A stretch of 64,000 bases of DNA. It comes from Prorocentrum cordatum (taxonomy: Eukaryota > Sar > Dinophyceae > Prorocentrales > Prorocentraceae). A program made the position numbers and the translations under genes. The stretch's first letter is position 1. Each line of letters starts with the position of its first letter. Below the pieces are notes generated by a model, which saw only the letters and a list, made by a program, of their open reading frames with translations, ran no database searches and was not told the origin of the DNA. The stretch covers positions 46,059 through 110,058 of the forward strand of contig CAUYUJ010000729.1 in assembly GCA_963575745.1 (NCBI GenBank). Reading direction: 5' to 3'. Of the stretch, positions 34,911 to 44,095 are shown one piece after another.

Positions 34911-36480
34911 ACAATCATTTTAAGACTGTTCGCTCTTCGCTGCTCGCGTGCCATTACCACGTATATCCCACACCCTCGACACCCGCAACAGCAACAGCAA
35001 CAACAACAATCAGTTTAAGATTGTTCGTTCGTATTTTCTCGAGTGTCATCCCACGTGTATTTCCCAAACCCTCGATACCCGCCCTCTCCGTCTTCGATCG
35101 TACTCTTTTGGGGGGGATATCTTTCTTCCCTGCAAGCCGGGCCCCGGCAAGCGGCGGGGCAGCCGCGGACCGTCGGTCTGGCCAGCGGCAGCGCTGACCG
35201 GCGGCAGCCCGACCCCAAGAGGGACGGACAGGGGACTGACGACGACGGCGATGACGACGGCGACGGCGACGACGACGACGAGAGAAAGCGAGAGCGAGAG
35301 CGAAAGCGACAGCGGGGCCACGAAGGGCAGTAAGGGGGCCACGAAGGGCGGCAGCAGGGCCACGAAGGGCATGCGTATGGGGCCACGACGGGCGCGAACG
35401 AGCGGGGGCCACGAAGGGCTGAAAATGCGGGGCCACAGGGCAACGACGGGGCCACTGAGGGTAGCAACGGGGCCACGTTGGCCAGCGAGGGGGCCGCAAA
35501 TGGCGACAGCGGGGCCACGAAGGGCACGCGCATGGAACCACGACGGGCGCGAACGAGCGGGGGCCACGAAAGGCGCGCGGAAACTGCGCCGTAGAGGGTA
35601 AGGACGGGGCCACTGAGGGTAGCAACGGGGCCACGAAGGGCAGCGATGGGGGCCGCGAAGGGCGACGGCGGGGCCACGAAGCGCATGCATATGGGGCCAC
35701 GACGGGGGCGAACGAGCGGGGGCCGTTAAGCGCATGCATACGGGGCCACGAAGGGCAACGAGGAGGCCACGACGGGCTGCAACGGGGCCGCGAAGGGCAG
35801 CGAGGAGGCCACGAAGGGTTGCAAAGGGGCCACGAAGGGCAGTGAGGGGGCCACGAAGGGCTGCATCGGGGCCACAAGAGGCAGCGAGGGGGCCGAAGGG
35901 CAGCGAAGGGGCCACGAAGGACCGCAACGGGTCCACGAAGGGCAACGAAGGGGCCACGAAGGGTTATAACGGGGCCACGAAGGGCAGCGAGATCCAGATT
36001 CTTAAGTGAGTTGCGAGGGAGTCCTAATAGTGAGCGCGACTGCTGGGTGCCTGAGTGTCGAGAACGCGGCGCCTGAGTAAAATTCGAGGAAGTCAAACGC
36101 AAAAACGCGATTCTTGAATTGATTGCAAGCAAGTCCCCAGCGAGAGCGCGAATCCAAAGCACCGAGAAATCGATTCCTAAATCGTAAGGAAGTCCCCAGC
36201 GAGAGCGCGACTCCTGAGTATGATGCGAGGAAATCTCAGGCGGGAGCGGGGGTCTTGGCTTGATTATGAGGAAGTTTCAGGCGGGAGTCGTTGTTGTTGT
36301 GATCCCGGGGACAACAACGAAGTTTGACCCCGGCGATTTTCCCTGAAAGAAGTCAGAAAAGAGAAAAAAGGGTGCGAGCCCTGGGGGAAGCACTTCGATT
36401 GAAAAACAAATGGTCACCGGAGGGGGGATCAACAGCAATTATTTCCGGTTGTGAAAGTTCAACACCAACAGTCCGTCAGA
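34911..36480 (-). repeat. DR-A dispersed repeat, copy 7 (reverse, long form)
   Basis: In complement order it has the GTTGATCCCCCCTCCGG block (about 36420), CAACAACAACGACTCCCGCC, GCGCTCTCGC units, the 21-bp CGTGGCCCC array (about 35315-35995), a (CGT)n run, the GTCCGTCCCTCTTGGGGTCG block and the GATCGAAGACGGAGAGGGCG core at about 35076-35099. The low-coordinate end is preceded by a truncated extra core (34911-34985) and a CAGCAA tract. The orientation is opposite to copies 1-5. Confidence 0.82.
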
Positions 36481-36574
36481 GTCCCTGATTCAGACCTCGC
36501 AAGCAAAACTTGGCGGGGCCTCGGTGCACCGAACTATCGTAGCACCCCCAAAGCCTCGCTGCTCCACGGCCAGC

Positions 36575-36773
36575 AGGTGGTGTCTTAGTATTATTATTAT
36601 TCCCATTATTATTATTAGTAATATTATTATTCGTCTTTTGATTCCTCTTATTATTCTTCTGTTTCTTCTTATTATTTTTATGCTTAACATTCTTATTAGT
36701 CTAACTATTATTCTTAGTAGTACTCTTATTATTCTTCTTATTATTCTCCTCCTTCTCCTCCTCCTCCTCCTCC
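36575..36773. repeat. (ATT)n to (TCC)n microsatellite, 5' flank of LINE
   Basis: ATT-rich repeats change into CTCCTCCTC repeats that abut the first base of the LINE element. The sequence on the far side of the element resumes with the same (TCC)n, so the element lies inside this tract. Confidence 0.9.
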
Positions 36774-36795
36774 TCCGTAGCCATTTTGGCTCAAG
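36774..36795 (+). other. Relict dinoflagellate spliced-leader (DinoSL) sequence
   Basis: The 22 bases match the DinoSL: T as the variable first base, then CCGTAGCC, then ATTTTGGCTCAAG. An SL RNA gene would be followed by a GT splice donor; here the next bases are CCGTTCTGG, so this is the exon joined to other sequence, as in a trans-spliced mRNA copied back into DNA. It is the first 22 bases of the LINE and sets its 5' end. Confidence 0.93.
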
Positions 36796-36907
36796 CCGTT
36801 CTGGCACAGGTGGCGACCCTGTGCTTGCACGCGCGCACTTCAGAGCGGCTCGCGCGCGCGGGCCATTCTTCTCGAACCTCTCAGGCCAGCGGGCGCGCCC
36901 GCGGCGG

Positions 36908-38047
36908 ATGGGCAAGGCGTGGCAGTGCGGCAACTGCGCAAAGCAGCATGGCGGGGCGTTCGAGAACTACGGGTTCAGGACGCACTGCTACCGCTGCGGC
37001 CATGCCGCCCCGCGCTCGGCTCAGCAGCAGAGCTGGCCTTGGAGGTCGGGCTATGGCTATGGAGGAGCAAAGGCTGAGAGGCCGAACCGCTGGGCTGCGG
37101 GGCCGCCCCGTCTCGGGCGCGGTGAGCAGAACGCTCAGGCGGACGCTCAGGCACGTACCACTGCAGCCCCTGGCGGGGACGCCAAGATCATCGAGACGGA
37201 CCCTGCGACAGCGAGGACCATGCTGGCCAGCATGGCCAAGGCGCATGGCGACGATCGATCGAGCTGGCCTGACGACTGCAAGCAGCTCGTTGCCGTGTGG
37301 GACAAGGCTGCGCAGTCCGAGCCAAAGGAGGACGAGGTGTACCAGGCACCCGACTATGATAACATGTCATCGTTCCAGCTTGGCCAGCGCATGCAGGGGG
37401 TCACTCAGAAGCTGGACAAGGCCAAAGAACGACTACGAGACCGAGAGGCAGAGCTCGAAGCAGCGTTGGAAGCCAGAGACGCCGAACGTGAGATCGTGCG
37501 CAACCACGAGAACAGGAGGCAGAAGATCAAAGAAGCGCAGGCTGCAGCTTTCATGCGGGAAGCCGCCGATGGAGGACACGCCGATACCGCGCATCCAGCT
37601 ATTGCTCTCTGTGGGCAGGTGGCCAACCTGCAGAAGCGGTTGGGCAAGCCTGGGATGCCTGATGAACTCGCTGGGCCTCTCAAAGCGCTTCAGCAAGCGC
37701 TCGAGTTGCTCGACAAGCAGCTGGCCGAGAGAGAGCAGCAGCAGCAGCAGCAGCAGCAAGCGAATGTACCCAACCAGATATGTCAGCCTGTGCATGCTAA
37801 CGTTGATGATGATGATGTTGATATGGCTGCTGACATTCCCGTACCTGACGAAGCAGATTACGAAGAAGTCTTCGAGCAAGTTGGACTCAAGCTGGATGGG
37901 GTTGACTCAGACGAGGAGAGCAAGCGAATCAAGGCAGCCAGAAGCCGCATGCTCGAGACAATGGTTGCAGTCAACATGGCCGCTGTTGCAAAGCGGCGCA
38001 AAACCCAGCCCCCAGCTACTGAACATGCGCAAGGCGGTCATTTGTGA
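36908..38047 (+). CDS. LINE ORF1: zinc-finger / coiled-coil RNA-binding protein
   Basis: A 379-residue protein that probably binds the element RNA to form the ribonucleoprotein particle. I chose ATG 36908 because upstream in-frame sequence is SL leader and simple repeat. Residues 5-30 form a RanBP2-like CxxC...CxxC zinc finger (W5, C7, C10, N20, C27, C30). A long charged heptad-like stretch follows (about 156-215, rich in KAKERLRDREAELEA-type sequence), then a second helix and a Q8 run near 277-284. A DDDDVD acidic patch and a basic KRRK near the C-terminus follow. The 5' UTR from the SL end is 112 bases. It shares the frame with ORF2. Family assignment rests on architecture and neighbours. 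Confidence 0.8.
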   Translation: MGKAWQCGNCAKQHGGAFENYGFRTHCYRCGHAAPRSAQQQSWPWRSGYGYGGAKAERPNRWAAGPPRLGRGEQNAQADAQARTTAAPGGDAKIIETDPATARTMLASMAKAHGDDRSSWPDDCKQLVAVWDKAAQSEPKEDEVYQAPDYDNMSSFQLGQRMQGVTQKLDKAKERLRDREAELEAALEARDAEREIVRNHENRRQKIKEAQAAAFMREAADGGHADTAHPAIALCGQVANLQKRLGKPGMPDELAGPLKALQQALELLDKQLAEREQQQQQQQQANVPNQICQPVHANVDDDDVDMAADIPVPDEADYEEVFEQVGLKLDGVDSDEESKRIKAARSRMLETMVAVNMAAVAKRRKTQPPATEHAQGGHL

Positions 38048-38182
38048 GGCTGCGGGACATGGTCAAGTTGGCTGGGGGCTACAATATGACGTACTTATGC
38101 TTATGCGGGGCAGTGTGAAGCGGATTACGGAGGGCCTGAAGCAAGGTCTTCTGGACGTGCACGACGGGAGTGGTCGTAGACA

Positions 38183-38845
38183 GTGGGCTACGGACAGGTG
38201 GTTCACGCTTTGGATCAGGTGCTCGTGCGTTTGGGAGTGCCTTTGGGAACTGGAGATGTCTCTAGTATTGGTGGTAGGGCTGAACCCTCTGAGCTGGCTG
38301 CCGACGGGCAGGTGGTCGCTGCCCAGTTCAGAGGCGATCCGCCCCGCGGGTCCTGCGACGGGAGGTCAGCCCTCGCAGGGGAGTGCAGAGGAGGCCCTGC
38401 CACCCATGAACGACGAGTACGCGACAGCGGTGGTGCTGAACCCTCTGGTCTGGCTGCCGACGGGCAGGTGGTCGATGCCCAGACTGGAGGAGATCCGTCC
38501 CGTGGGTCCTCCGACGGGAGGTCAGCCCCTGCAGGGGAGTGCAGAGGAGGCACCACCGCGCATGGACTACGAGAGCGGTCAGATGGCACTGGGGAGCTCG
38601 ATGCTGATGCTGCAGTGTCGACGCAATCGCGACATGAGAGAGACTGGAGTTTTGTCACGGTCAATATCACGGCGGCGCAGAAGGAAGCGGTCAAGATGGT
38701 GCTAGTAGCCACAGAGATCACAGAGATGTTTCCTAACACGGATGGCATTTTGCTTCAGGAGCACAAGATTCTCAAAGGTAACACCGGAGACGCGCAGATG
38801 CGTCTACAGCACCAAGGTTGGAATTGCCATATACCGTCGGCTTAG
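38183..38845 (+). pseudogene. LINE ORF2 N-terminal part: duplicated linker and start of endonuclease
   Basis: This frame continues ORF2 upstream. Its last ~70 residues hold the first endonuclease motifs: an N in VTVNITA and the catalytic-type E in ILLQEHK. It stops at TAG 38843-38845, and the same frame then resumes with SSGVAVGVRQDIASA and the rest of the endonuclease. The stop is therefore internal to a domain and looks like a nonsense mutation. The first ~120 residues contain two copies of a ~52-residue unit (GRAEPSELAADGQVV... and GAEPSGLAADGQVV...). Frame +1 of the linker is also open and equally protein-like, so the true ORF2 start is unclear. Confidence 0.7.
38279..38590 (+). repeat. 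156-bp tandem duplication inside the LINE
   Basis: GCTGAACCCTCTG(A/G) begins at 38279 and again at 38435. The 156-bp unit is a multiple of three, so the duplication keeps the frame. The copies differ at multiple sites, so the duplication is older than this insertion. Confidence 0.85.
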
Positions 38846-38911
38846 AAAGGTCAAGGACATGCCGCCAGCTCTGGAGTCGCGGTTGGAGTCAGACAAGATA
38901 TTGCGTCAGCG

Positions 38912-41900
38912 GTGCCGCCTGACCTTGGGGGAGTTTGTGCACCACAGTGGAGATGGGCTATGCAATGGGTCGATGGTATGCTGCCAGGTGGGTTCATTCT
39001 TGCGTCCATATACTTGATATCAGGGCACAAGGTGCGTGACTATGAAGACGAGAACAAGCGAATCATCATGCTGGTGATGGAGCAGCTGCAGAGGCTAGGC
39101 AGGCCTTTCATCATAGGCGGGGACTGGAATATGACTCCTCAAGAGCTCACCGACCTTAACATTCTTGCACAGGTACCAGCGATGATAGCAGCTCCCACGC
39201 AATGGACATGTGCATGTGGAGAAGGACGAGTGCTCGACTACTTTGTGGTCAGCCAGCATTTCAAAGGACTCATTATGGATGTGGCCAGGATTGAGGGGCT
39301 CTCGATAGCGACGCACTGGGGTGTTCGGCTCCCGCTTCGTGCGGGGCCAGGTGCAGCTCTTGCACAACAGCTCAAGGTTCCAAAGAAGTTGCCCAAGGTA
39401 TGCCCGCTAGGAGCAGCGCCCCCGCCGCCATCAGATCAGCAAGTTCAGCGTGAATGTGAACATGCCACAGACCGTGAGGACCTACATTGGTGTTTCTCTC
39501 AATGGCATGCTTTAGCTGACCAAGAACTCGTTCGCCGATTTCAACTAGAGGATCGACACGGACGAGCTTGCAGGGGGCGGGCACAGTTCACAGAGCCCGA
39601 ATTCAAGATGGTGGCTGCGGTCCGCAAAGCGCCAGGACACTCACCTCCAGGAGATCCAAGGTCCAGACAGTGGAGGCGTGCTTCAATGGTCATGGTTGAT
39701 CTCATGCATGCAAGCAAGCGGAGTTGGCCCACAGACTGCAAATTCATGCAAGACAGGCTTAACACCATGCAGAACCTCAAGAGCAAAAGGCTGGACATGG
39801 GCGAGGCTTGGGACATATGGTGCTACAGGTATGATAACGAGTTCAGTTGGGAGGATGAGTGGTTGCGAGAAGCTAGCTGGACTGCGGCGAAGGAAGCTAC
39901 TACCTTGGAGGTAAAGCTTGCTAATAGCCGTGTGAAGCAGTGGCGCAAGTTGATTGCGGATGTGATTGAGAAGGGCGGTAAGCAGGCGCACAGATGGTCT
40001 AAGCTACCCGCGATGTGGACACAGGCTGACATACACCCCACGCAATGTGTGAGATCCCATGCGCTCCGTTTACAGTCAGACTTGGAAGAGTGGAAGCAGG
40101 TGTGGAGATATCAACAGGGAGAGCGAAGTTTTGGTGAAGGTTTACGATTACAGACACATGACGAGGAGGTGAAGATGTTAGATCCTGCGAGCATCAGGAA
40201 GGTGGCCACTACATTTAAGGTGAACACTGCTTCAGGTATTGACAACCTAGGCCCCAGGAATGTCGCCTTGCTCTCAGACAACGCGCTCACAGCTTTCGCC
40301 GAGCTCATGCACAAGGCCGAGACCATAGGGGAGTTGCCACCGCAGCTCACCTACAACATCATGCCCCGACGCCCAAAGCCTGAGGGCGGACATCGACTCA
40401 TTGGGTTGCTACCTGGCCTTCTTCGAGTATACAACAAGTGCCACAAAACGGACCAGCAGGAATGGCTTAATAAGAACGTCAAGGACTACCACTATGCTGT
40501 TGCAGGGCGTAGTTCTGAGCAGGCGGTATGGTCGCAATCACTTCTTGCAGAAGCTGGGCTTGCTCTCAAGAGGCACACAGCAACTGTCATGCTTGATCTC
40601 AAGAAAGCGTTTGAAAAGATTCCCCATGCCACTTTATGGGACGTTGGCTGCCGACATGGTTTCAAGAGGTCAAGATTGGCGCTGCTACTCAAATCGTACG
40701 CTGGTGGGCGCATGATCAAGTATGGCGACATGGTGTCAGGGGCGGTCAAGACGAATCACGGTGTCATTGCGGGATGTGGTTTCGCGACTACGATGATGAT
40801 GCTATTCACTTTAGGGGCTTACGAACAGGTGTACAAGTTGTGGCCGTCACTCAGCATAACGCAAGTGGTGGATGATGGGAGCTTGCAAGCTACGGGTACG
40901 CACGACCAAGTCCTCAAGATTATCATACCAGTTGCCCGCATGCTGTGTAAGGAGTTGGCGGGGCTTGGACTGGAGCTAAGCCCGAGCAAAGGACACGTAA
41001 TAGCGACCAGCACTCAGTTGGAGAAGCAGATTGAGGCGGCGCTAAAGCAGCATAAATTTCGGAGGCATCGCAAAGTGCGACAGCTCGGTCATGATCGGAC
41101 TTTACGACAAGGATCAGGAGGAGAAGTACAGCATGCTCGGGTACTCGCCACATCTAGAAGAATTTGTCGGTACAGACGTTTGGCTATGGGTGGACGACAG
41201 ATGGGACGACTATTCAGAGGAGGAGGTTTGGCGTCAGTCACCTACATTGTCAAGGTCAAAGGGATGCCAGATACACAATTAAAACAAGTTAGGAGCATAG
41301 CTGGTCATGCACTGTTTGGATCAGCGCGTGGCAGGTGCAGAACCATGGAGTTTCAACTATCCCACTGTCCCCGAGCTGATCCTACCTTTGCGGCGGATGA
41401 ATATCCTGTGGTATATTGGCTCAGAGCGATGCACGGACAGTGGGTGAAGCACCGCGCGATGGCCTTGGCCTTTATGCAAGCACAGAACAACGGAGGTACA
41501 TGGAGGAGTGTACGAGGGCCAGCGGGCGCAGTGGTGCTCACTCTCAAGCGACTGGGATGGAAGGCAACGGCGTGGGATTGTTGGCATACCGAACGTGGGA
41601 TGAAGTTAGATTTACACGACATAGGCCCTGCGACGCTCAAGAAGATAGTCAATCAAAGTACACAAGGACGCCTACTTCGTGAGATACCACATTCTAGAGG
41701 TATGGAAGGGCTCACTGGCCCGCCTTTGCTTGAACCTGCCAAGCGCTTCATCACTCAGCTCAGGGCACAGCAGGATTTCCAAGGTGCTGGGCTCGTTCGC
41801 ACTTGGTTGGCAGGAGGTTTCTTATGCCAAGAGCGCCTGCATCAATTTCGAGCAGTGCATAGCCCCTTGTGTGCAAAGTGCGGGGTGGAAGCTGGCACGG

Positions 41901-43141
41901 ATACTCATCGTATTTTTCGATGTGACTGGCATGCGCTAGAGCGTTTCAGTTGGACAGGGGAAGAACGCGCCTTGCTACGATGGGGACGTAAAGAACATGG
42001 GCAGCGACATCCACACACAATGATGACGACAAAAGGCTTGATGGAGGACCCCACCTTCAACTCACCGATGCCGACCAGCGACAACATAATCAACTGGCAC
42101 AAGTGCACTGTTAGTGGACTCATCAGTGGTGTGGTGTGCATTGATGGCAGCTGTATGTTTCCACATTGTGAAGTTCGAGCACGCGCTGGATGGTCCCTTG
42201 TCATGATTGATGAGGCTGGTGCTACTGTGGCGGCGGCTTCGGGACCTGTACCGCACCCCTGGCAGACCTCAGGTGCTGGTGAAATCTGGGCCGCAACAAA
42301 GGCCTTGCAGCACAAGTCAGCAGGGCGCATCACTATTGTCACTGACTACAAAGATCTCAAGACAGCATGGACGTTGGGATTTCCATACGGGTGCCAGGCT
42401 GGGCATCACTATATGGAACTGTGGAAGACTTGTTGGCGGGTTGCACAAGACATCGGAGTTGGCGAGATTGAATTCGAGTGGATCCCCTCGCACATGACGA
42501 GGAGCAAAGCTATTGATCAAGGAATCAATATGACGTACTGGAACGGGAACAGAAGTGCTGACTACTATGCGAGAATGGGGGCGGACGGCCACCAACGCGA
42601 GAGGCCCAGTGAGAAGGTCAGGAAGCTACGGGAGGCCGCTGTCCCGCTCACCTTGAGATGTGTGCTGCGCATCTTGCGGCTGTGTCAGAAAGGAGGATGG
42701 AGTGATGCACAGGTGAATGAGAGCAGCAGAGTAGATCGCAGTTCCTTTGTGGTCCTCTCTGAAGATGGAGGACATGTCATTCATAGGTTTAGGGGACGAT
42801 GGGTGTGCGGAAGGTGCGGAGATAGCCGTGCTCGGCGGTGTGACCTTGCGGGGCTCCCGTGTGGTGGTGACCCGAAAGGGGTCAGAGAAGCGCACCCGTC
42901 CCATAAGCTCTGGCGTACTGGCCCAATGATCTGGTGTTCAGAATGTGCTGCTAGGTGTGTCTCGCGGGCTTTTCTCATTTCTAAGCCGTGTTTAGGTAGG
43001 CCGCCCTTGGGTTCTCCGAGGCATTTCAAGAGGAGGTACCTCATCCAAGGGAAAGGGCCCTCTGGAGAGAAGGTTGGTTGTGGTTTCTACAGACCTGTTC
43101 CATTCTTCGCTTGTGTTGATCGCTGTGTTCGGCGTGTCTGA
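38912..43141 (+). CDS. LINE ORF2: endonuclease (C-terminal part), reverse transcriptase, RNase H
   Basis: A 1409-residue frame (open from 38846) that copies element RNA by target-primed reverse transcription. The endonuclease end is seen as GGDWNM (69-74), DYFVVS (109-114) and THWGV (134-138), where the usual Asp before His is Thr. Reverse transcriptase: HRLIGLLPGLLRVYNK (about 494-509), MLDLKKAFEKIP with D562, and VVDDGS with D654/D655. A conserved dinoflagellate LINE thumb follows (RHRKVRQLG ... LFRGGGLASVTY). A CCHC-like knuckle lies at C987/C990/H999/C1004. RNase H has D1078, E1124, D1145 and D1217. The C-terminus has CxxC pairs (C1299/C1302, C1342/C1345). The endonuclease-RT-RNase H order fits the I-type group, though clade needs a tree. 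The listed start is only the first ATG after the internal stop. Confidence 0.88.
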   Translation: MPPDLGGVCAPQWRWAMQWVDGMLPGGFILASIYLISGHKVRDYEDENKRIIMLVMEQLQRLGRPFIIGGDWNMTPQELTDLNILAQVPAMIAAPTQWTCACGEGRVLDYFVVSQHFKGLIMDVARIEGLSIATHWGVRLPLRAGPGAALAQQLKVPKKLPKVCPLGAAPPPPSDQQVQRECEHATDREDLHWCFSQWHALADQELVRRFQLEDRHGRACRGRAQFTEPEFKMVAAVRKAPGHSPPGDPRSRQWRRASMVMVDLMHASKRSWPTDCKFMQDRLNTMQNLKSKRLDMGEAWDIWCYRYDNEFSWEDEWLREASWTAAKEATTLEVKLANSRVKQWRKLIADVIEKGGKQAHRWSKLPAMWTQADIHPTQCVRSHALRLQSDLEEWKQVWRYQQGERSFGEGLRLQTHDEEVKMLDPASIRKVATTFKVNTASGIDNLGPRNVALLSDNALTAFAELMHKAETIGELPPQLTYNIMPRRPKPEGGHRLIGLLPGLLRVYNKCHKTDQQEWLNKNVKDYHYAVAGRSSEQAVWSQSLLAEAGLALKRHTATVMLDLKKAFEKIPHATLWDVGCRHGFKRSRLALLLKSYAGGRMIKYGDMVSGAVKTNHGVIAGCGFATTMMMLFTLGAYEQVYKLWPSLSITQVVDDGSLQATGTHDQVLKIIIPVARMLCKELAGLGLELSPSKGHVIATSTQLEKQIEAALKQHKFRRHRKVRQLGHDRTLRQGSGGEVQHARVLATSRRICRYRRLAMGGRQMGRLFRGGGLASVTYIVKVKGMPDTQLKQVRSIAGHALFGSARGRCRTMEFQLSHCPRADPTFAADEYPVVYWLRAMHGQWVKHRAMALAFMQAQNNGGTWRSVRGPAGAVVLTLKRLGWKATAWDCWHTERGMKLDLHDIGPATLKKIVNQSTQGRLLREIPHSRGMEGLTGPPLLEPAKRFITQLRAQQDFQGAGLVRTWLAGGFLCQERLHQFRAVHSPLCAKCGVEAGTDTHRIFRCDWHALERFSWTGEERALLRWGRKEHGQRHPHTMMTTKGLMEDPTFNSPMPTSDNIINWHKCTVSGLISGVVCIDGSCMFPHCEVRARAGWSLVMIDEAGATVAAASGPVPHPWQTSGAGEIWAATKALQHKSAGRITIVTDYKDLKTAWTLGFPYGCQAGHHYMELWKTCWRVAQDIGVGEIEFEWIPSHMTRSKAIDQGINMTYWNGNRSADYYARMGADGHQRERPSEKVRKLREAAVPLTLRCVLRILRLCQKGGWSDAQVNESSRVDRSSFVVLSEDGGHVIHRFRGRWVCGRCGDSRARRCDLAGLPCGGDPKGVREAHPSHKLWRTGPMIWCSECAARCVSRAFLISKPCLGRPPLGSPRHFKRRYLIQGKGPSGEKVGCGFYRPVPFFACVDRCVRRV

Positions 43142-43215
43142 GGTTCTTTTTGTGGCTTGGTGCATCGTTCTCGGCACACCTCGTCGTAATCCAGAGTCTC
43201 CAGAGCCTCCGTTTC

Positions 43216-43797
43216 CTCCTCCTCCTCCTCCGTTTCCTCCTCCTCCTCCTCCTCTTCCTCCTCCTCCTCCTCCTCCTCCTCCTCCTCCTCCTCCTCCTCT
43301 TCCCCTGAGCGCGGCCGCGGCCGTTCGGTGGCCCTCCTCCGTTCGGTGGCCCCCGCCCCTCCTCCTCCTCCTCCTCCTCATCATCATCATCATCATCATC
43401 AGCATCATCATCATCATCATCATCATCATCCACTTCCTCCTCCTTCTCCTCCTCCTTCGCCTCCTCCTCCTCCGCCTCCTCTCCCTCCTCCTCCGTCCCA
43501 TCCTCCTCATCGTCCTCCTCATCCTCCCTCTCCCTCGTTCTCCTCTTTTTCTTCCTCCTCCCCCCTCCTCATCCTCCTTCTCCTCCGCCTCCTCCTCCTC
43601 CTCCTCTTCAGCGGGCGGGGGCTCGTGGCCGCCCGCCCGACTCGCGCGGCGGCCGCCCGAGCAGAGGACGCATTTGGGTATCCGCGACAGCAAACGCATC
43701 CAGGGTTGAGCCCCCCCCCCGCCCATGGGGGGGGGAGGGCGGCGTGCCGCGGCCGCGTTCCAGCGGCGGAGAGGATGAGGAGGAGGAATGGGAAGAG

Positions 43798-43833
<36 letters not shown>

Positions 43834-44095
43834 GAAAAGGAGGAAAACAAGGAAAACGAGGAAAAGGAGGAGGAGGAGGAGGAGGAGGAGGAGGGGGAGA
43901 GGGGAGGGGGAAGGAGGAGGAGGGGGAGGAGGGAGGACGAGGAGGATACAGGAGGGAGGAGGGGAGGGAGGAGGAAAGAGTAAGGAGGAGGAGGGGGAGA
44001 AGAGGAGGAGGAAGAAAAAGAGAGTGAGGGGGGGGAGGGAGGGAAAAAAGGAGGGGAGGGGAGGCGAGGGGGAGGCGGAGGGGGAGTAGGACCAG
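43216..44095. repeat. Microsatellite complex: (TCC)n, (ATC)n, (GGA)n
   Basis: (TCC)n directly after the LINE, a (CAT)n run at 43378-43430, more TCC variants to 43610, a short GC-rich bridge with C- and G-runs (43710-43740), then the purine strand (GGA)n/(GAG)n to about 44090. TCC and GGA arms on the two sides could pair as a very large imperfect foldback. Confidence 0.9.

Larger units (their letters stand above)
36774..43215 (+). mobile_element. LINE-type non-LTR retrotransposon, full length, SL-capped
   Basis: The element starts at a dinoflagellate spliced-leader sequence and carries ORF1 (zinc finger plus coiled coil) and ORF2 (endonuclease, reverse transcriptase, RNase H, Cys-rich tail). 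It ends about 60-75 bp after ORF2 where (TCC)n resumes. There is no poly(A) tail. All coding parts lie in one frame, interrupted by stops at 38045, in the 38048-38182 linker, and a TAG at 38843-38845 inside the endonuclease. The 3' boundary is approximate. The copy is close to intact and probably fairly recent, but the nonsense codon suggests it cannot make full ORF2. Confidence 0.88.

Noticed and set aside
36774-36795. Spliced-leader RNA gene
   Set aside because: The SL exon is not followed by a GT donor or an SL RNA intron; it joins directly to the LINE leader.
36524-36907. Upstream extension of LINE ORF1 to the ATG at 36524
   Set aside because: The extra residues come from (ATT)n/(TCC)n microsatellite and lie upstream of the SL, outside the transcript.
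36786-38705. 639-codon ORF overlapping LINE ORF1 in another frame
   Set aside because: Over ORF1 it is a shadow frame; only its last part (linker duplication) might be real and this is noted under the LINE.
41040-41290. Frameshift in LINE ORF2 after the RT domain
   Set aside because: The sequence RHRKVRQLG...LFRGGGLASVTY fits the usual thumb region of dinoflagellate LINEs in the same frame, so no shift is needed.
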